From Gnetum montanum (lineage: Eukaryota; Streptophyta; Gnetopsida; Gnetales; Gnetaceae), in the NCBI GenBank assembly GCA_015680685.1, contig MNCI01033691.1, positions 52,482 through 116,481 on the forward strand: a stretch of 64,000 nucleotides of DNA. Direction: 5' to 3'. A program made the position numbers and the translations under genes. A model generated the notes under the pieces. That model made no database searches. It was not told the origin of the DNA and saw only the letters and a list, made by a program, of their open reading frames with translations. Numbering within the stretch: position 1 is the stretch's first letter; every line of letters begins with the position of its first letter. This document shows, piece after piece, positions 10,011 to 20,733 of this stretch.

Positions 10011-10795
10011 CCCCAATTTTTCACTAGATCGGGGTTGGCAATTTTGAGCAAACTAGAGAGAAAAGAAAGGACCGAGAGACACTGAAAAACCAGAGCCGAA
10101 CAAAACCTGTACGCTGGACCTCAACCCTGCGCACTGAGCAAACAGCCTTCACGTTGTGCCTGCAGTTCAAACCAGCACACCATCATCCCTCCGCACCCAC
10201 CGAGGCTCTTCGTCCGCCTTGTGTCAGATCCACAACTACGTTCAGACCGATGCATTGTAACTTCTATTCTGCAATAACATTGCCACATTTCTTTTTCTAA
10301 GATTTGTTACAGTTTTTCGTTTATTATTGTATGCTTATTGTTTACGTTCCTATACGTTTACGCTCCGTTCGACATTAGTTACACCGTTTACGTATAACCC
10401 AGCGTACAGTATAACGGTGTACGTTCGAGTAAATCCTTGTTTGATTCGCGTGCGGACCATTCAAGGTACTTTGCCTTCGTTAATTCCAGCTCGCCCTCAA
10501 GCAAAGGTAGGGTCTTCTGTGTTTGTCCGGGGATCTCTTGGTTTCTGTTTCATTCCAGCCGGAGACCGACGATTTCGGACGGTACAGCTGTGCTTTGAAA
10601 TTCAGCAGTTACCATGGAGTAGATGTATTCAATTGTTACGATTTGGACTATTTTTTCGTTTGTAATATGCATTTTAATAAAATGCAAAAGCGTCAGCATT
10701 TTTGCTAGCACATGAAAATTTTTAGCCAATTTGAGATGTTGACCTAACTTCGGTCATAATTTTAACAATTTTTCCTGCTTATTGGGAGGACTTAC

Positions 10796-11009
10796 CTTCT
10801 CGCATATAGTGAGGCCTTTTCTTTATGTACGTATTCTTTGATTGATGGAATCTAATGAATGATATGGTTGTTAACCTAGTAAATTTTAAAAACGAGAACT
10901 TCTGCACCTCTAGCAGCCTAGACCCTAGAAAGATCTTCGGCAAGATCATGCTGTGATGATCGTAGCTAATGTCGAGGAAAACGATGACGAGCTCTCTGCC
11001 AACGCACAT
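10796..11009 (-). other. Conserved ORF ending in a splice donor (possible captured exon)
   Basis: A minus-strand frame of about 71 codons ends at AGAAG|GTAAG, a good plant splice donor. The same frame and donor recur in copy B (34744-34897), mostly with conservative changes. It lies antisense to the helicase of its copy. I do not recognise the protein, which is Lys/Arg-rich with a central hydrophobic part. It may be an exon picked up by the mobile element. Confidence 0.4.
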
Positions 11010-11044
11010 GTCTTGCCATAATCATAAATAACCAATTATTTATA

Positions 11045-11520
11045 AATCTTTCCTAGCCAAAGAGTCACTGCAGGGGAGCCAATGATTATATTTATCTCGG
11101 TTATTTATAATCTCGGTTATATATAATGATATATTTATAATCATAAACATAAATAATTATATATAATGATTATAAACATTTTATTATAAATAAAGTCAGT
11201 TATTTATAATCATTTCATTATATATATCTTATAGATAATGCTAATCGAGATATAATCATTATGGGTTAACATTATGAATAAATAAATAATATCTCTAAGA
11301 TTATGGATTATGAGTAATATTTCATCATATCTTGGCTTTATTTATTATAAAATGTTTACTTTTCGAATGAATCTTATAATCCATAATATCTCATATTATA
11401 ATTATAGATTATTGCTCTAATTATAATAATCTCATAACATTTATTGGATTCCACAATAATTATAATATAATAATTATGAATGAGGTGTTAGCATCATTCA
11501 TATCTTGTCCATTATAACAG
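11045..11520. repeat. AT-rich palindromic stretch
   Basis: ATTATA, TATAAT and AATAATTAT words in both orientations can form many hairpins. About 220 bp of it (11222-11440) is absent from copy B, where a single n (33615) takes its place. Confidence 0.7.
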
Positions 11521-11637
11521 TAATGTCAATATTCAAAAGCTCGTGATATAATAATAACATTATTTATGCATTTGTAACATAATTTTTTATATCTCCACGA
11601 ATGAATATGCATTACAAATATATGTTGTAGTGCCAAT

Positions 11638-11905
11638 TTAGTTTGATCTCTTCGTATTCCCTCACCCGCATGTGCCACATGCATAAGAGTTAAAGAATCA
11701 GTGCAAGGGAGTTGAATCTCTACTTGATTAATGCCCCCTAACCCTTGAGCTTCCCATTCGTCTCTTTGTATTCCCTCACATGCACGCACCACATGCAAGG
11801 GAGCCAAAAAATCACTACACGGGAGCCAAATCTCTATTCAATTAACACCCCCCAACCCTTGGGCTCCCCATTCATCTTTTCATATTCCCTCATGTGTAGA
11901 GCCCA
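11638..11905 (+). repeat. Tandem block of about 117-bp units
   Basis: Two full units and part of a third share CGTATTCCCTCA...CACATGCA, GAATCTCTACTTGATTAA-like and CCCCTAACCCTTGAGCT-like segments. The block is also in copy B in reverse (33157-33420), so it predates the split of the two copies. Confidence 0.75.
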
Positions 11906-12164
11906 ACATGGGTAATAATGAATATTTATTATTATAAACGATGGGTAATAATGAATATTTATTATTATTATAAACAATGACGATTATGGTTACAGTGACG
12001 ATTACGATCATGGCAACGGTTAAGGTGATGATGATTACGGTGTGATGCAGTATTTAAAAATATTGAACTTAGGCATCGTGTTACAAGATTAAAAGGTGCA
12101 ATATTAGAATTCATGCATTTTTAGAAACATGGATTCTGCTGCTATTAGTCTTAATAGCAAAGGT

Positions 12165-13205
12165 GAAGAACACTTTCTTAAAGATCAACAACAACAACCA
12201 TATACTACAACAAGTAGTGCAACAACTATCTACTGCAACAAGTAATGCAATCTCTGCTTATATGTAAAGGTGCAAGAGTAATGCTTACAGGTAGCCTTTG
12301 ACCTGAAACAAGATTGGTGAATAATGCACTTGGCATGATTCATAGTATTATGTATCCTTAAAGTAAATAACCATCTACATTACCATTATACGTTATTGTT
12401 GATTTTGACTCCTACATAGAATGTGCCTTTAATAATGGTAATCCTCATCATGTGCCAATTGTACCTATGGTCCAAGGAGCATCTTGTCAATCACCATTAC
12501 GATTGACATCTAGATAAGGCTACTATTCACATTGGAGTCAAGACCATTGATTCTTTAAAAATTCATCCTCCTTTTTATGTGCAAAGATACAAAAAGATTT
12601 CAGATGCTAAACATCTCCACAGTAGAATTGCACAAGAAGTTTGTTTAACTTAGTTAAAGAATTAGGCATATTGAGTTCACACTTATTATAGTATTTTGTC
12701 TTTTGCTCAATCTTATTATACAGCTCTGTAATATTTGTTACAATAATTGTGCAATGTATTCTTTCATCAACATATATGAAATATATAAACTTTTATTTTA
12801 ACCAATTTATGTTTACCAGTATATATTATTTGGAATGCCAATAGTGATGATAACTTTAAAAAAAAAAATTATATTCTACTCATAACCCGCGAAACCACTA
12901 CACGAGAACTTATGAGTCTAACATTTGTTGCATTATCTAAAGTCAAAACCATTGATTCTTTAAAGATTCATCTTCCTTTCTCTGTGCAAAGATATAGAAA
13001 AATTTCAGATGCTAAACATCTTCAAGTAGAATTGCACAGGAAATTCGTTTTGCTCAATTGGAGAATTGGGTATATTAAGTTCACACTTATCATTGTATTT
13101 TGCCTTTTGCTCAATCCTATTATGCAGCCCTATAATGTTTGTTGCAATAATTGTGCAATGTATTCCTTCATCAACGTATATGAAATATATAAACTTTTAT
13201 TTTAA
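12165..13205 (+). pseudogene. PIF1-like helicase C-terminus, two tandem degenerate copies
   Basis: Translated pieces match the C-terminal part of PIF1-type DNA helicases: KGARVMLTGSL with a broken frame, then LVNNALG, NPHHVPIVP, then (clearest in copy B) TLDKATIHIG and FVALxxVKTIDSLKI followed by SDAKHLQVELHRKF. The last part occurs twice in tandem, at about 12540-12890 and 12925-13304, with frameshifts and stops. The family unwinds DNA; in transposons it serves rolling-circle replication. The N-terminal ATPase motifs are not present here, so this is a fragment. Confidence 0.6.
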
Positions 13206-13304
13206 CCAATTTATGTTTACAAGTATATATTATTTGGAATGCAAATAATCATGATAACTTAAAAAATAAAAAAATAATTAAATTTTACTCATAGCCCATG
13301 AAAC

Positions 13305-13617
13305 NNNNNNNNNNNNNNNNNNNNNNNNNNNNNNNNNNNNNNNNNNNNNNNNNNNNNNNNNNNNNNNNNNNNNNNNNNNNNNNNNNNNNNNNNNNNNNNN
13401 NNNNNNNNNNNNNNNNNNNNNNNNNNNNNNNNNNNNNNNNNNNNNNNNNNNNNNNNNNNNNNNNNNNNNNNNNNNNNNNNNNNNNNNNNNNNNNNNNNNN
13501 NNNNNNNNNNNNNNNNNNNNNNNNNNNNNNNNNNNNNNNNNNNNNNNNNNNNNNNNNNNNNNNNNNNNNNNNNNNNNNNNNNNNNNNNNNNNNNNNNNNN
13601 NNNNNNNNNNNNNNNNN
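13305..13617. other. Assembly gap of 313 N
   Basis: The gap lies directly after the second tandem copy of the helicase tail and before another tandem duplication. Collapse of repeats is the likely cause. Apparent ORFs across it are artefacts. Confidence 1.
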
Positions 13618-14182
13618 AAGTACGTAAGGCATTAACAAATTGCACCCCATGTTTTCTTTGTAACTTAAACCTGTCTTAAAAGACCACCGATGTTTATTTT
13701 ACTGAAATGATCCAAACGCTTTCCAACATTGCAAAGATGTTGAGTTCCAACCATCTCCGCAACTAAAAATCTCATCTTAAAAGTAATGAATACCTACAAC
13801 TGAAAATCGTTATCTCTAAGTCAACTCTAAGTATCATTCCTTTAACGTCTCTAAGTATCATTCCTTTAACGTGGGCCACAATTAGTGACATGGAAGCCTA
13901 GTGATACAGACAAGTACGTAAGGCATTAACAAATTGCACCCCATGTTTTCTTTGTAACTTAAACCTGTCTTAAAAGACCACCGATGTTTATTTTACTGAA
14001 ATGATCCAAACGCTTTCCAACATTGCAAAGATGTTGAGTTCCAACCATCTCCGCAACTAAAAATCTCATCTTAAAAGTAATGAATACCTACAACTGAAAA
14101 TGGTTATCTCTGAGTCAACTCTAAGTATCATTCCTTTAACGTGGGCCACAAGTAGTGACATGGAAGCCTAGTGATACAGACT
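13618..14182. repeat. Tandem duplication of a 270-294 bp segment
   Basis: 13618-13911 and 13912-14182 both run from AAGTACGTAAGGCATTAAC (or CAAGTACG) to GTGATACAGAC and are nearly identical. The first copy has an extra internal repeat of CTCTAAGTATCATTCCTTTAACG. No coding potential is seen. Confidence 0.9.
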
Positions 14183-15497
14183 TGATTTGAAAGTTAGATT
14201 CCAAATCATTCTGAAGGACAATTCTGATGGATAATGCTGAGTGATGGACAATTATGATGGATAATGCTGCTGAGGTATATCTCTTGACAACCATTTTCTT
14301 CGTGAACTATTCAATTAAAACTAAAGAACAAACAAGTTATCATAGCCTAGAAACACAAATTTCTGAAGCCCCTCGACTTCGAACAAATGAAATGCATAAG
14401 ATAGAGAAAATATAATCTCCATATGGCCTCAAAAGACTAAACATCACGTTACCAAGTTAATTTACGAAAAGCTACAAAAAGAAAAACTACAATTTGAAAC
14501 CCCCAGAAAAAAAAAAGCAATTCCCATCAAAAAGTCACTTAACTCTGAGCTTGATAGCTCTTGATAAAGAAAACACCTTAGACGTACACAAATAGTCGTA
14601 AACAGTGTCTTAAACATGAAAATCCAGTCATCCCTATGAAGCACTAGACAGCAAAAGCACATGTTAAAAGCTTCAAAAAGTTACCACTGAAACTGCTGTT
14701 CGGCAACCATGGCTAGCGAACATTCGAGTTGCGGACATTGCCAAGAAAAGCGGAAAAGCCTGAGCTTCCTCTGGTAAGCCTGCAACCTATAACTACCGAC
14801 CATTTTCAGGCCCCATGATGATACACTGGTTGCATCTGCATTATGGGAAAGACAAGGATACACCAAAAATTAAACATTCCCCTATTAAAAAATTGAAACA
14901 TCTACCGGAATGGGATGCAATCAGTTTTTGCAGAAGACATTATTATTGAAACAGTAACGCCACACGTCAAGATCCACAAAAACCGAATCTACGATTTCAA
15001 ATTATCGGCCAACAGGTACCAATGACTGGTTATATCAAATCAAGCCGACGTTGGAGACTGCCATGAATAGCAGGCCCTAAGGAGAAAAGGGAAGTCGTAC
15101 GAAAACACAAAACACAATAAATAACAATAAAAAGAAAAGGGCTCGTTATCATAAAAACAGTATATGCTCAAAAAGCCTGAGGCCGAAAGCTTGTAATGCT
15201 AATGTAGGCTACGAATCGTAGCCTACGAATTAAATTTACAGTACATAATAGGATCTGGTTCATCCTTAAAACATTTTTACCACTGTAACAACATTGAAAT
15301 CTCAAGCAAACAGGGACGGCGAAACCAAGTATTAACATGTACGAATGACTTTTGGGAGATCGGTACGGCTACACAAATGTGGGAAGTAATAAAGCTACAT
15401 AAATCTTCCAACAATTATCACGCACTCAAATGACATGTAATAAAAAGTAGATACTGTCATGCGTAAAACCAAATATACGATATAATTAGAACGTAAA

Positions 15498-15577
15498 CAG
15501 AAATCGATGGTTCTGCATATCAGCCAATCAACTCAGAAATCGATGGTTCTGCATATCAGCCAATCAACTCAGAAATC
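15498..15577. repeat. 36-bp direct duplication
   Basis: CAGAAATCGATGGTTCTGCA and the following 16 bases occur twice with a third partial start. It lies in the 14183-15893 stretch downstream of SF3A1, where I otherwise see only one exon-like piece. Confidence 0.9.
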
Positions 15578-15775
15578 TGCTGACAACATTAACAGATCCA
15601 ACTTGTGTAAATCCTTAGATCCGTAAAGTAATTTTAAAATTCAAATCCTCAGCACAAGAAGCTGATGATGTACTCAGAACAGACAGCAAAACGTCCATGT
15701 CGCTATCTGAACAGATAATTAAATGTCCTTACCTTAAAGGTCAAAAAAGAAGAACTACAGAAAAATGGAAATCGA

Positions 15776-15845
15776 ATCCTCATTTCGATGTCTCATCGTT
15801 CTCCTCTTGCGCTTCAGTCTTCTCATTCTCTTCTTCTTCCACTGC
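15776..15845 (-). other. Exon-like acidic tail after a good splice acceptor
   Basis: On the minus strand TTTGTATTGCAG is followed by an open stretch of about 20 codons, almost all Glu, Asp, Lys, Thr, Gln, ending in TGA. It could be the last exon of a transcript that runs on from SF3A1, or a gene remnant. No upstream exon could be tied to it, so it may be chance. Confidence 0.25.
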
Positions 15846-15893
15846 AATACAAAGAAAAACTTCCAACACCTTAACAAGACACCGTAAAAGGAT

Positions 15894-15979
15894 AAAATAG
15901 ATCGAATTCCCAAGCGAAATCAACAGAATACGTATGAAATTTCTGACAAAACAAAATTTCCTTCAATTTAAGATAAACC
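15894..15979. repeat. 86-bp direct repeat, copy downstream of SF3A1
   Basis: Runs from AAAATAGATCGAATTCCCAA to ATAAACC and is about 90 percent identical to 19337-19422. The two copies flank the whole SF3A1 gene in the same orientation. Confidence 0.85.
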
Positions 15980-16171
15980 AAAATTACAGTTACTGTATGA
16001 ACCAAAGGATCGTGTATATGAAACTGATTTTTGATCCCCATGAATCTGTTAGTTATATCTACAAAATATCTTTCCAAAGTAGCCAACCAATATTGCAGCA
16101 GGCAGGCATCAAGCAAAGCAAATAAACTAATATGACTCCAGTTCCTTACTCCCAGACCTGAAAAACAGATT

Positions 16172-19038
16172 TTATCTTTTTCTGCCTCCGCGTTCTCTAA
16201 GCGCCAACGTCAAAGTTTCTCCAGCACCAACATTGTAATATGCAAGAGAAAGATTGTCCTTGAGAAACCCTGCCCTACCAATAAGCTTCTGCTTATTTGC
16301 TGGAAGGGCAAGCTCCCCTGCAATTTTCTCTTTGACATTCAATATAGTTTCGGAAAGAGATTGAATTGTAATTTCCAGAGTCTGTCCATTGAGATGCCCT
16401 TCTTCGTGATTAGGAAGCGAGATAGATATCCGAACAGAACCCTGCAATCAAAAATAACAATCGCAGTTCAAGAAAACTTCAAAAAACTAAAAACACTCAG
16501 AAACACATAGTACAAATCTTGATTCACAAAACGTTCAATTTGAAAATTCAACAAAACGAAAAAAGGTTAGTTCAATAGACTTGAATAATAACCAAACAAT
16601 CGTTTTGATTTGAGAAAATTGCAACTATATGTTACTTATATTGAGAAATTTGTTGTAACTACGGCGTCTGTGATCTCATATTAGTAAAAAAACAAAGTTC
16701 GAATGAAACAAATCCAACTTTTAAGTAGGGTTCCAAATGAAAACACCATTTAACGGATAATGAAACCAAGCTACAAACAGAATAGGTATCTGAGTAAACC
16801 AAAAACAAACTAAAGCACGGCCAGAAATCTCAAGAAAACCAAAACAGAGGCAAACGAACACAGTACCGGGTGCTGAGCCAGAAACTGATCTTCGGGAATA
16901 AGCTGGATATCATCAATCTTGGGCCTCTTGGGCTCTGGTTCTTCCGGCAGCGGAGGGGGCGCTTCCTCAGGAGGCGGAGGCGGAGGCACGACTCCGTGAG
17001 GCGGAGGAGGAGGAGGAGGAGGAGGAGGAGGCGGAGGCGGAGGCATCATCGCCATGGATGGAGGAGCAACAGCCGGCGGTGGCGGACCAAACGGCCGAGG
17101 AGGCGGAGGCGCCAATGGCGTAAACTGCGCACCAGGCGCTCCAATCATAGACCCCGGCGGTGGCGGTCTGCTCAGAATCTGAGGAGGAGGCATCGGCCTT
17201 ATCGTAGGAGGAGGCGGAATAATCGCAGGCGGTCTCAGCGCGGCAGAAATCATAGGAGCAGCAGATCCAGCTGCAGCACTTGTAGAATACTGCATTGAAG
17301 GAAGCGGCCGCGGAACGTTCAGAGCTAATCCAGGCGGCGGAGGAGGCAAAGGCCTAAATGCAGGAGCACTTGGTTTCGGCGGAGGCGGAGCTGCCGGACC
17401 AGGCAAAGTTCTGTTCCCATCGTTGTTCCCTGCATCTAACGCTGCCTGCTCTTCCTCAACCATCTGAGACATGGCCTGATTCGCCGTTCGGCCAATGCTG
17501 CTGCTGTGACCGTCCCAGATGACTTGCTTCGGCTCCTCCTTCTTCTTCTCTATCTCCGCCTTCACCGCATTGGAGACTTCCTCCTCCGTCGTTCCGAAGA
17601 TATCAGGCCTGGTCCGGGCCAGCCCTACAATGTTGCGCGAGATTTCGTCGTCCGGTGCCAGAGTCGTTTCTCGGAGCTTGGCCATCATGCGCTCCTTCTG
17701 TTCCTTGTACTTGGGATCGATCAACGAAATGCGCATGTGCTCCGCCATTTCGTTGATCGGAATCAGCTCTCCTGTGATCGGCGACACCACGAATTTCGTC
17801 GGGTCGCGTTCTGCTGGCAGACGCTCCTCTGGCCGCTTCCAGTTCTTCACAATCCTCAATGGCGGCTCCTCAGCCTCATCCGAGGCAGCCTTCAGACTTT
17901 CTTCCACCAGAGAAACTTCTTCCTCGTCCATCTCCATTTCCATTTCCACTTCCCTTGCAGGATCCGCAGCAAGATCTTCTTCGTCCTCGAGGTTGAGAGC
18001 TTTGCTTCGCCTAATTACTTCTTCCAGAGTCATCGGCTGCGGAAGCTCCTCGTCCTCGTCATCGGCAAACTCGATTGTTTCCACAACAACGAAATCGTGC
18101 CAGTCGATCATGGCCATCTCCATTCTCTCCTTCTCGATTTCATCCTCCGCCTTCTGCCTCGCCTGCTCCTGCGAGCGCTCCCATTCAAGCCTGTGCAGGC
18201 AGCGCTCTAGAACCGTGGTCACGTCCGCGGAATCCTTCATCAGCTTATCGATTAAGCCCTTGGGCGGCATCAGAACCTTGGAATAGGAATCAGTGAGAGA
18301 AGTAAAAAACGTGAACATACTGTGAGTGGGCTTCAGAAAATGGAATTGCGGGTTATTGATCTCCCTGCTGGTGAGACCCGTGAGGAAGGATTTGCCGTTC
18401 CGGGCAACGAACTGCGCGGTGAGCTTGATAATGTCGAGCTCCTCGCCTGTGATTCCATCGGGAAGTCGAACAGTGTACTGTTCTGCTTCAGGCGGATGCA
18501 AAACCTTGGGCGGCGGGGGCGGGGGTTTTGCAGGGGCTTCTGAAGCGGCCCTCGCCGCCGCGGCTCCGTCGGCGGATTCTGCCGCGGCTGAATCCGCAGA
18601 GGAGATAGCAATCTGTTTCTCGGAGGAAGGGGCCTGCTGCAACTGTGCTTTCCATTCTGAAACCCTATGCTGGTAATAGGCGTGGTAGGGGTCGCTGGCG
18701 TGCAGAAAGTTGAATTTGACGTTGTTCTTCTCGTTGGCGAGAATTCGCTTCTCGAATTCGGGGCCGTTGCGAGCAACAAACTGCGCGGTTTTGTCGACGA
18801 TGCTGCGAATGTCCGGAGGAGGATGAATGATTCCGATTGTTCTTGTATGCGTTGCTACAGACTGGGGCGGCTGCTGCTGCTGCTGGTTCTGCTGTTTCTG
18901 GCTTTGGTTCTGGTTCTGATTCTGGTTAGGGTTTTGGTTTTCAGAGTTGTCGTCGCTTTGCTGCTGCTGCTGTTGCGGAGTCGTGGTTGGGCTCCCGGTG
19001 GGCGCGGGCAGCGCCAGCACCTCTGAGACGCCGGGCAT
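16172..19038 (-). CDS. SF3A1: Splicing factor 3A subunit 1 (SF3a120 / Prp21 homologue)
   Basis: Two coding exons, 19038-16867 and 16441-16172, joined by a GT-AG phase 0 intron of 425 bp, give 813 residues, close to other plant SF3A1 proteins. SF3A1 belongs to the SF3a complex of the U2 snRNP and helps seat U2 on the branch site in the nucleus. The N-terminus is Gln/Asn-rich (20-57). SURP module 1 is at about 72-125 (DIRSIVDKTAQFVARNG) and SURP module 2 at about 200-250 (LDIIKLTAQFVARNG). A charged middle region with DWHDFVVVETIEF follows (314-326), then a long Pro-rich region (about 545-715) and a C-terminal ubiquitin-like domain (about 728-813) ending in the conserved LALRERGGRKR. The start is the first ATG, followed by the typical LALPAP segment. 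The gene looks intact. The long Arg-rich and Ser-rich frames on the other strand are shadows of its Pro-rich and acidic parts. Confidence 0.97.
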
Positions 19039-19045
19039 TTTGCAG

Positions 19046-19054
19046 AAACCCTAA
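19046..19054 (-). promoter_or_regulatory. Telo-box (AAACCCTAA) in SF3A1 leader
   Basis: AAACCCTAA on the + strand, 8 bases upstream of the SF3A1 start codon. Telo-boxes are known near the 5' ends of plant translation and proliferation genes. A single site this short could be chance. Confidence 0.4.
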
Positions 19055-19336
19055 CTGCTATGCGAATCGCACAATCCTCTCGTTCTGGATCTCCCAAAAC
19101 AGCAGCCCAGTCACGGAAAGGGACGACAAACAGGAACCTCACAAACAACCGAAATAGCAATAGCAGCTCAGTCACGGTTGAATAAGTTTACATGGCCTCC
19201 ACTGGTGCAACCAGCGGTCAGTCCGCAGCACTTAAAATTGTAGCTCTTCCGATATCTGGTGTCGAATGATAGAGTGATCGCAAATTGCCAATTTGTGGGT
19301 TCACGACTAAGGCGTTCACGTATGAGAACTAAAATT

Positions 19337-19422
19337 AAAATAGAGCGAATTCCCAAGCGAAATCAACAAAATACGTTTTGAAATTTTTGACAAAACAAAA
19401 TTTCCTTCCATTTAGAATAAAC
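19337..19422. repeat. 86-bp direct repeat, copy upstream of SF3A1
   Basis: Partner of 15894-15979. It starts 299 bp upstream of the SF3A1 ATG. The remaining sequence between the two host genes (19423-20733) is AT-rich and holds no ORF I can support; its right part is probably the 3' UTR of the ADA3-like gene. Confidence 0.85.
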
Positions 19423-20733
19423 CGACTGGTGTGCATATGGTACATTGCGGGTACGGAGAAAAATCAAAGAAATAAACTTCTCATCACGGTGCAAAACCGG
19501 CTATGCCAAAAAAAAACCTTCAACAATCAAATAGACCTCAAAACCAAAATCCGCTCAAAAAAACCCATCCGAACGGATAAAACACAAAATGACCACTCAG
19601 AAAGAAAACTATAAACAGACGAAAACGATCCACAAGGTACATCCAAAAAAAAAAAAACAAAGAGAATGATTAACAGGAAAAAATAATACCTTAAGATTAC
19701 ACATATAAACAGACCTCGTTCTTTACCAAATATTAAAACTTTGAAAGTTAAAACCCTAACTACAAAAGATAATAATGGCCAAGCCTAACATTTCTACAAG
19801 TTTACTTAAAAACCAACAGAGGATACAAAAAAAAACATATATATCCTTCTTTATCAAAGATACGACGAAACATGATCAAAGAAGCAGCAGTTTAAAAATG
19901 AATTGCATTAAATCACAAGATAGAAATAATAACTGAGATGAAAGTAGAGTTTGGCGCTCATTGCTTGCGACTACGAAAAGCTGCGCGAAATAATTACTAG
20001 CTTAGATATATATATATATAGGCAGAGATTATTTAAAAAATTTCATCATATTGTTTAAGACATTTGGCGGTATAAATTGTGAATTCAATTGGCCAAGGGG
20101 ATATTAACATTATTAGCGAAAAATTAAGCATTGAATAGCAGACGAGAACGAAAAAGATGTACCGATCGATACAAATCATGCATTTGCATTATCATTTCAA
20201 TGAAGCTTATGTACAAGAATGATTGTACAGAACTTCTGCACCTTGGCCAAACTAGGCCCGAGGTATCCATCACACAAAAATTGGACATTTCCAAGCCTAG
20301 AGATCGGATAAAATGCATGCAGATCCGTAGCACATTTGAAAATGGCCACGGGAAAGTCTTGGTATGGCAATATTATTAATGACATGGAATGAATATACCA
20401 TGCAGGCAAGCCTCCTTCCCTTGACCTAGATCGAAATTGAGAAGGGAAAGAACATATGCGATATCCTCAGATAATATAACCAGGCTGAAGGAACATTGGC
20501 CAAGACGGGGAATGACACATATTTACTTCTACTCTCTTACAATGGGAGCATACTGTGTCTTGAACTAAAAAGAATTATGCCCCCTGTGCACATTTAACTT
20601 GAAAACAAATATTCAAAAGAATTGTAACCCAATACAATACAAGTATGGCTGCCATGGCAAGATGGTATCTGCAGACACTTTCGCAGAACTTTGCCAGGGA
20701 GCTTCCACCGATTGGAATACAAAGAACTGGCTT

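Larger units (their letters stand above)
1..10586 (+). mobile_element. Tat-lineage Ty3/gypsy retrotransposon, 5' part outside window
   Basis: The domains run protease, RT, RNase H, a second RNase H, integrase, 3' LTR. A second RNase H between the usual one and integrase is the known hallmark of the Tat/Ogre lineage. The 5' LTR, primer site and gag lie left of the window. The 3' end is fixed at 10586, where the sequence shared with the inverted helicase-element copy at 30656-35135 resumes exactly; the element is therefore inserted into the 10587-13304 repeat. The polyprotein is broken by stop codons and a 20-bp duplication, so the copy is dead. Unusual for the lineage is a 3.2-kb stretch between protease and RT that holds a spliced gene on the opposite strand. 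Confidence 0.85.
7874..10586 (+). mobile_element. 3' LTR of the Tat-lineage element (2713 bp)
   Basis: The LTR starts with TGTACCGTCC (7874-7883) and ends with GGACGGTACA (10577-10586), a perfect 10-bp terminal inverted repeat beginning TG and ending CA. The right end coincides with the point where similarity to the inverted copy at 35135 stops. It carries a TATA box at 10003 and a GTATAC-rich minisatellite. The upstream purine tract is weak (AGACTAGAAACTAACAA). The other LTR is outside the window, so identity between the two cannot be checked. Confidence 0.75.
10587..13304 (+). mobile_element. Helicase-bearing mobile element, copy A (inverted partner of 30656-35135)
   Basis: This stretch matches 30656-35135 in reverse complement over its whole length, once two solo LTRs are removed from the other copy. 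It contains, left to right, a conserved ORF with a splice donor, an AT-rich palindromic stretch, a tandem block of about 117-bp units and the C-terminus of a PIF1-like helicase in two tandem copies. It is cut by the Tat element on the left and by an N gap on the right. A Helitron is the most likely source, because plant Helitrons carry a PIF1-like helicase and pick up gene pieces. No Rep domain, TC start or CTRR end is visible, so this is not proven. Confidence 0.6.

Noticed and set aside
10587-13304. Naming the helicase element a Helitron outright
   Set aside because: Only the helicase C-terminus is visible; no Rep domain and no TC/CTRR ends with hairpin were found.
13285-13650. ORFs made mainly of X
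   Set aside because: Artefacts of the N run.
14462-14866. Small minus-strand ORFs downstream of SF3A1
   Set aside because: Short, no conserved motif, no link to an exon structure; could be 3' UTR.
16870-18286. Long + strand frames rich in Arg or Ser opposite SF3A1
   Set aside because: They are the complement of the Pro-rich and acidic codons of SF3A1; no motif and no independent start context.
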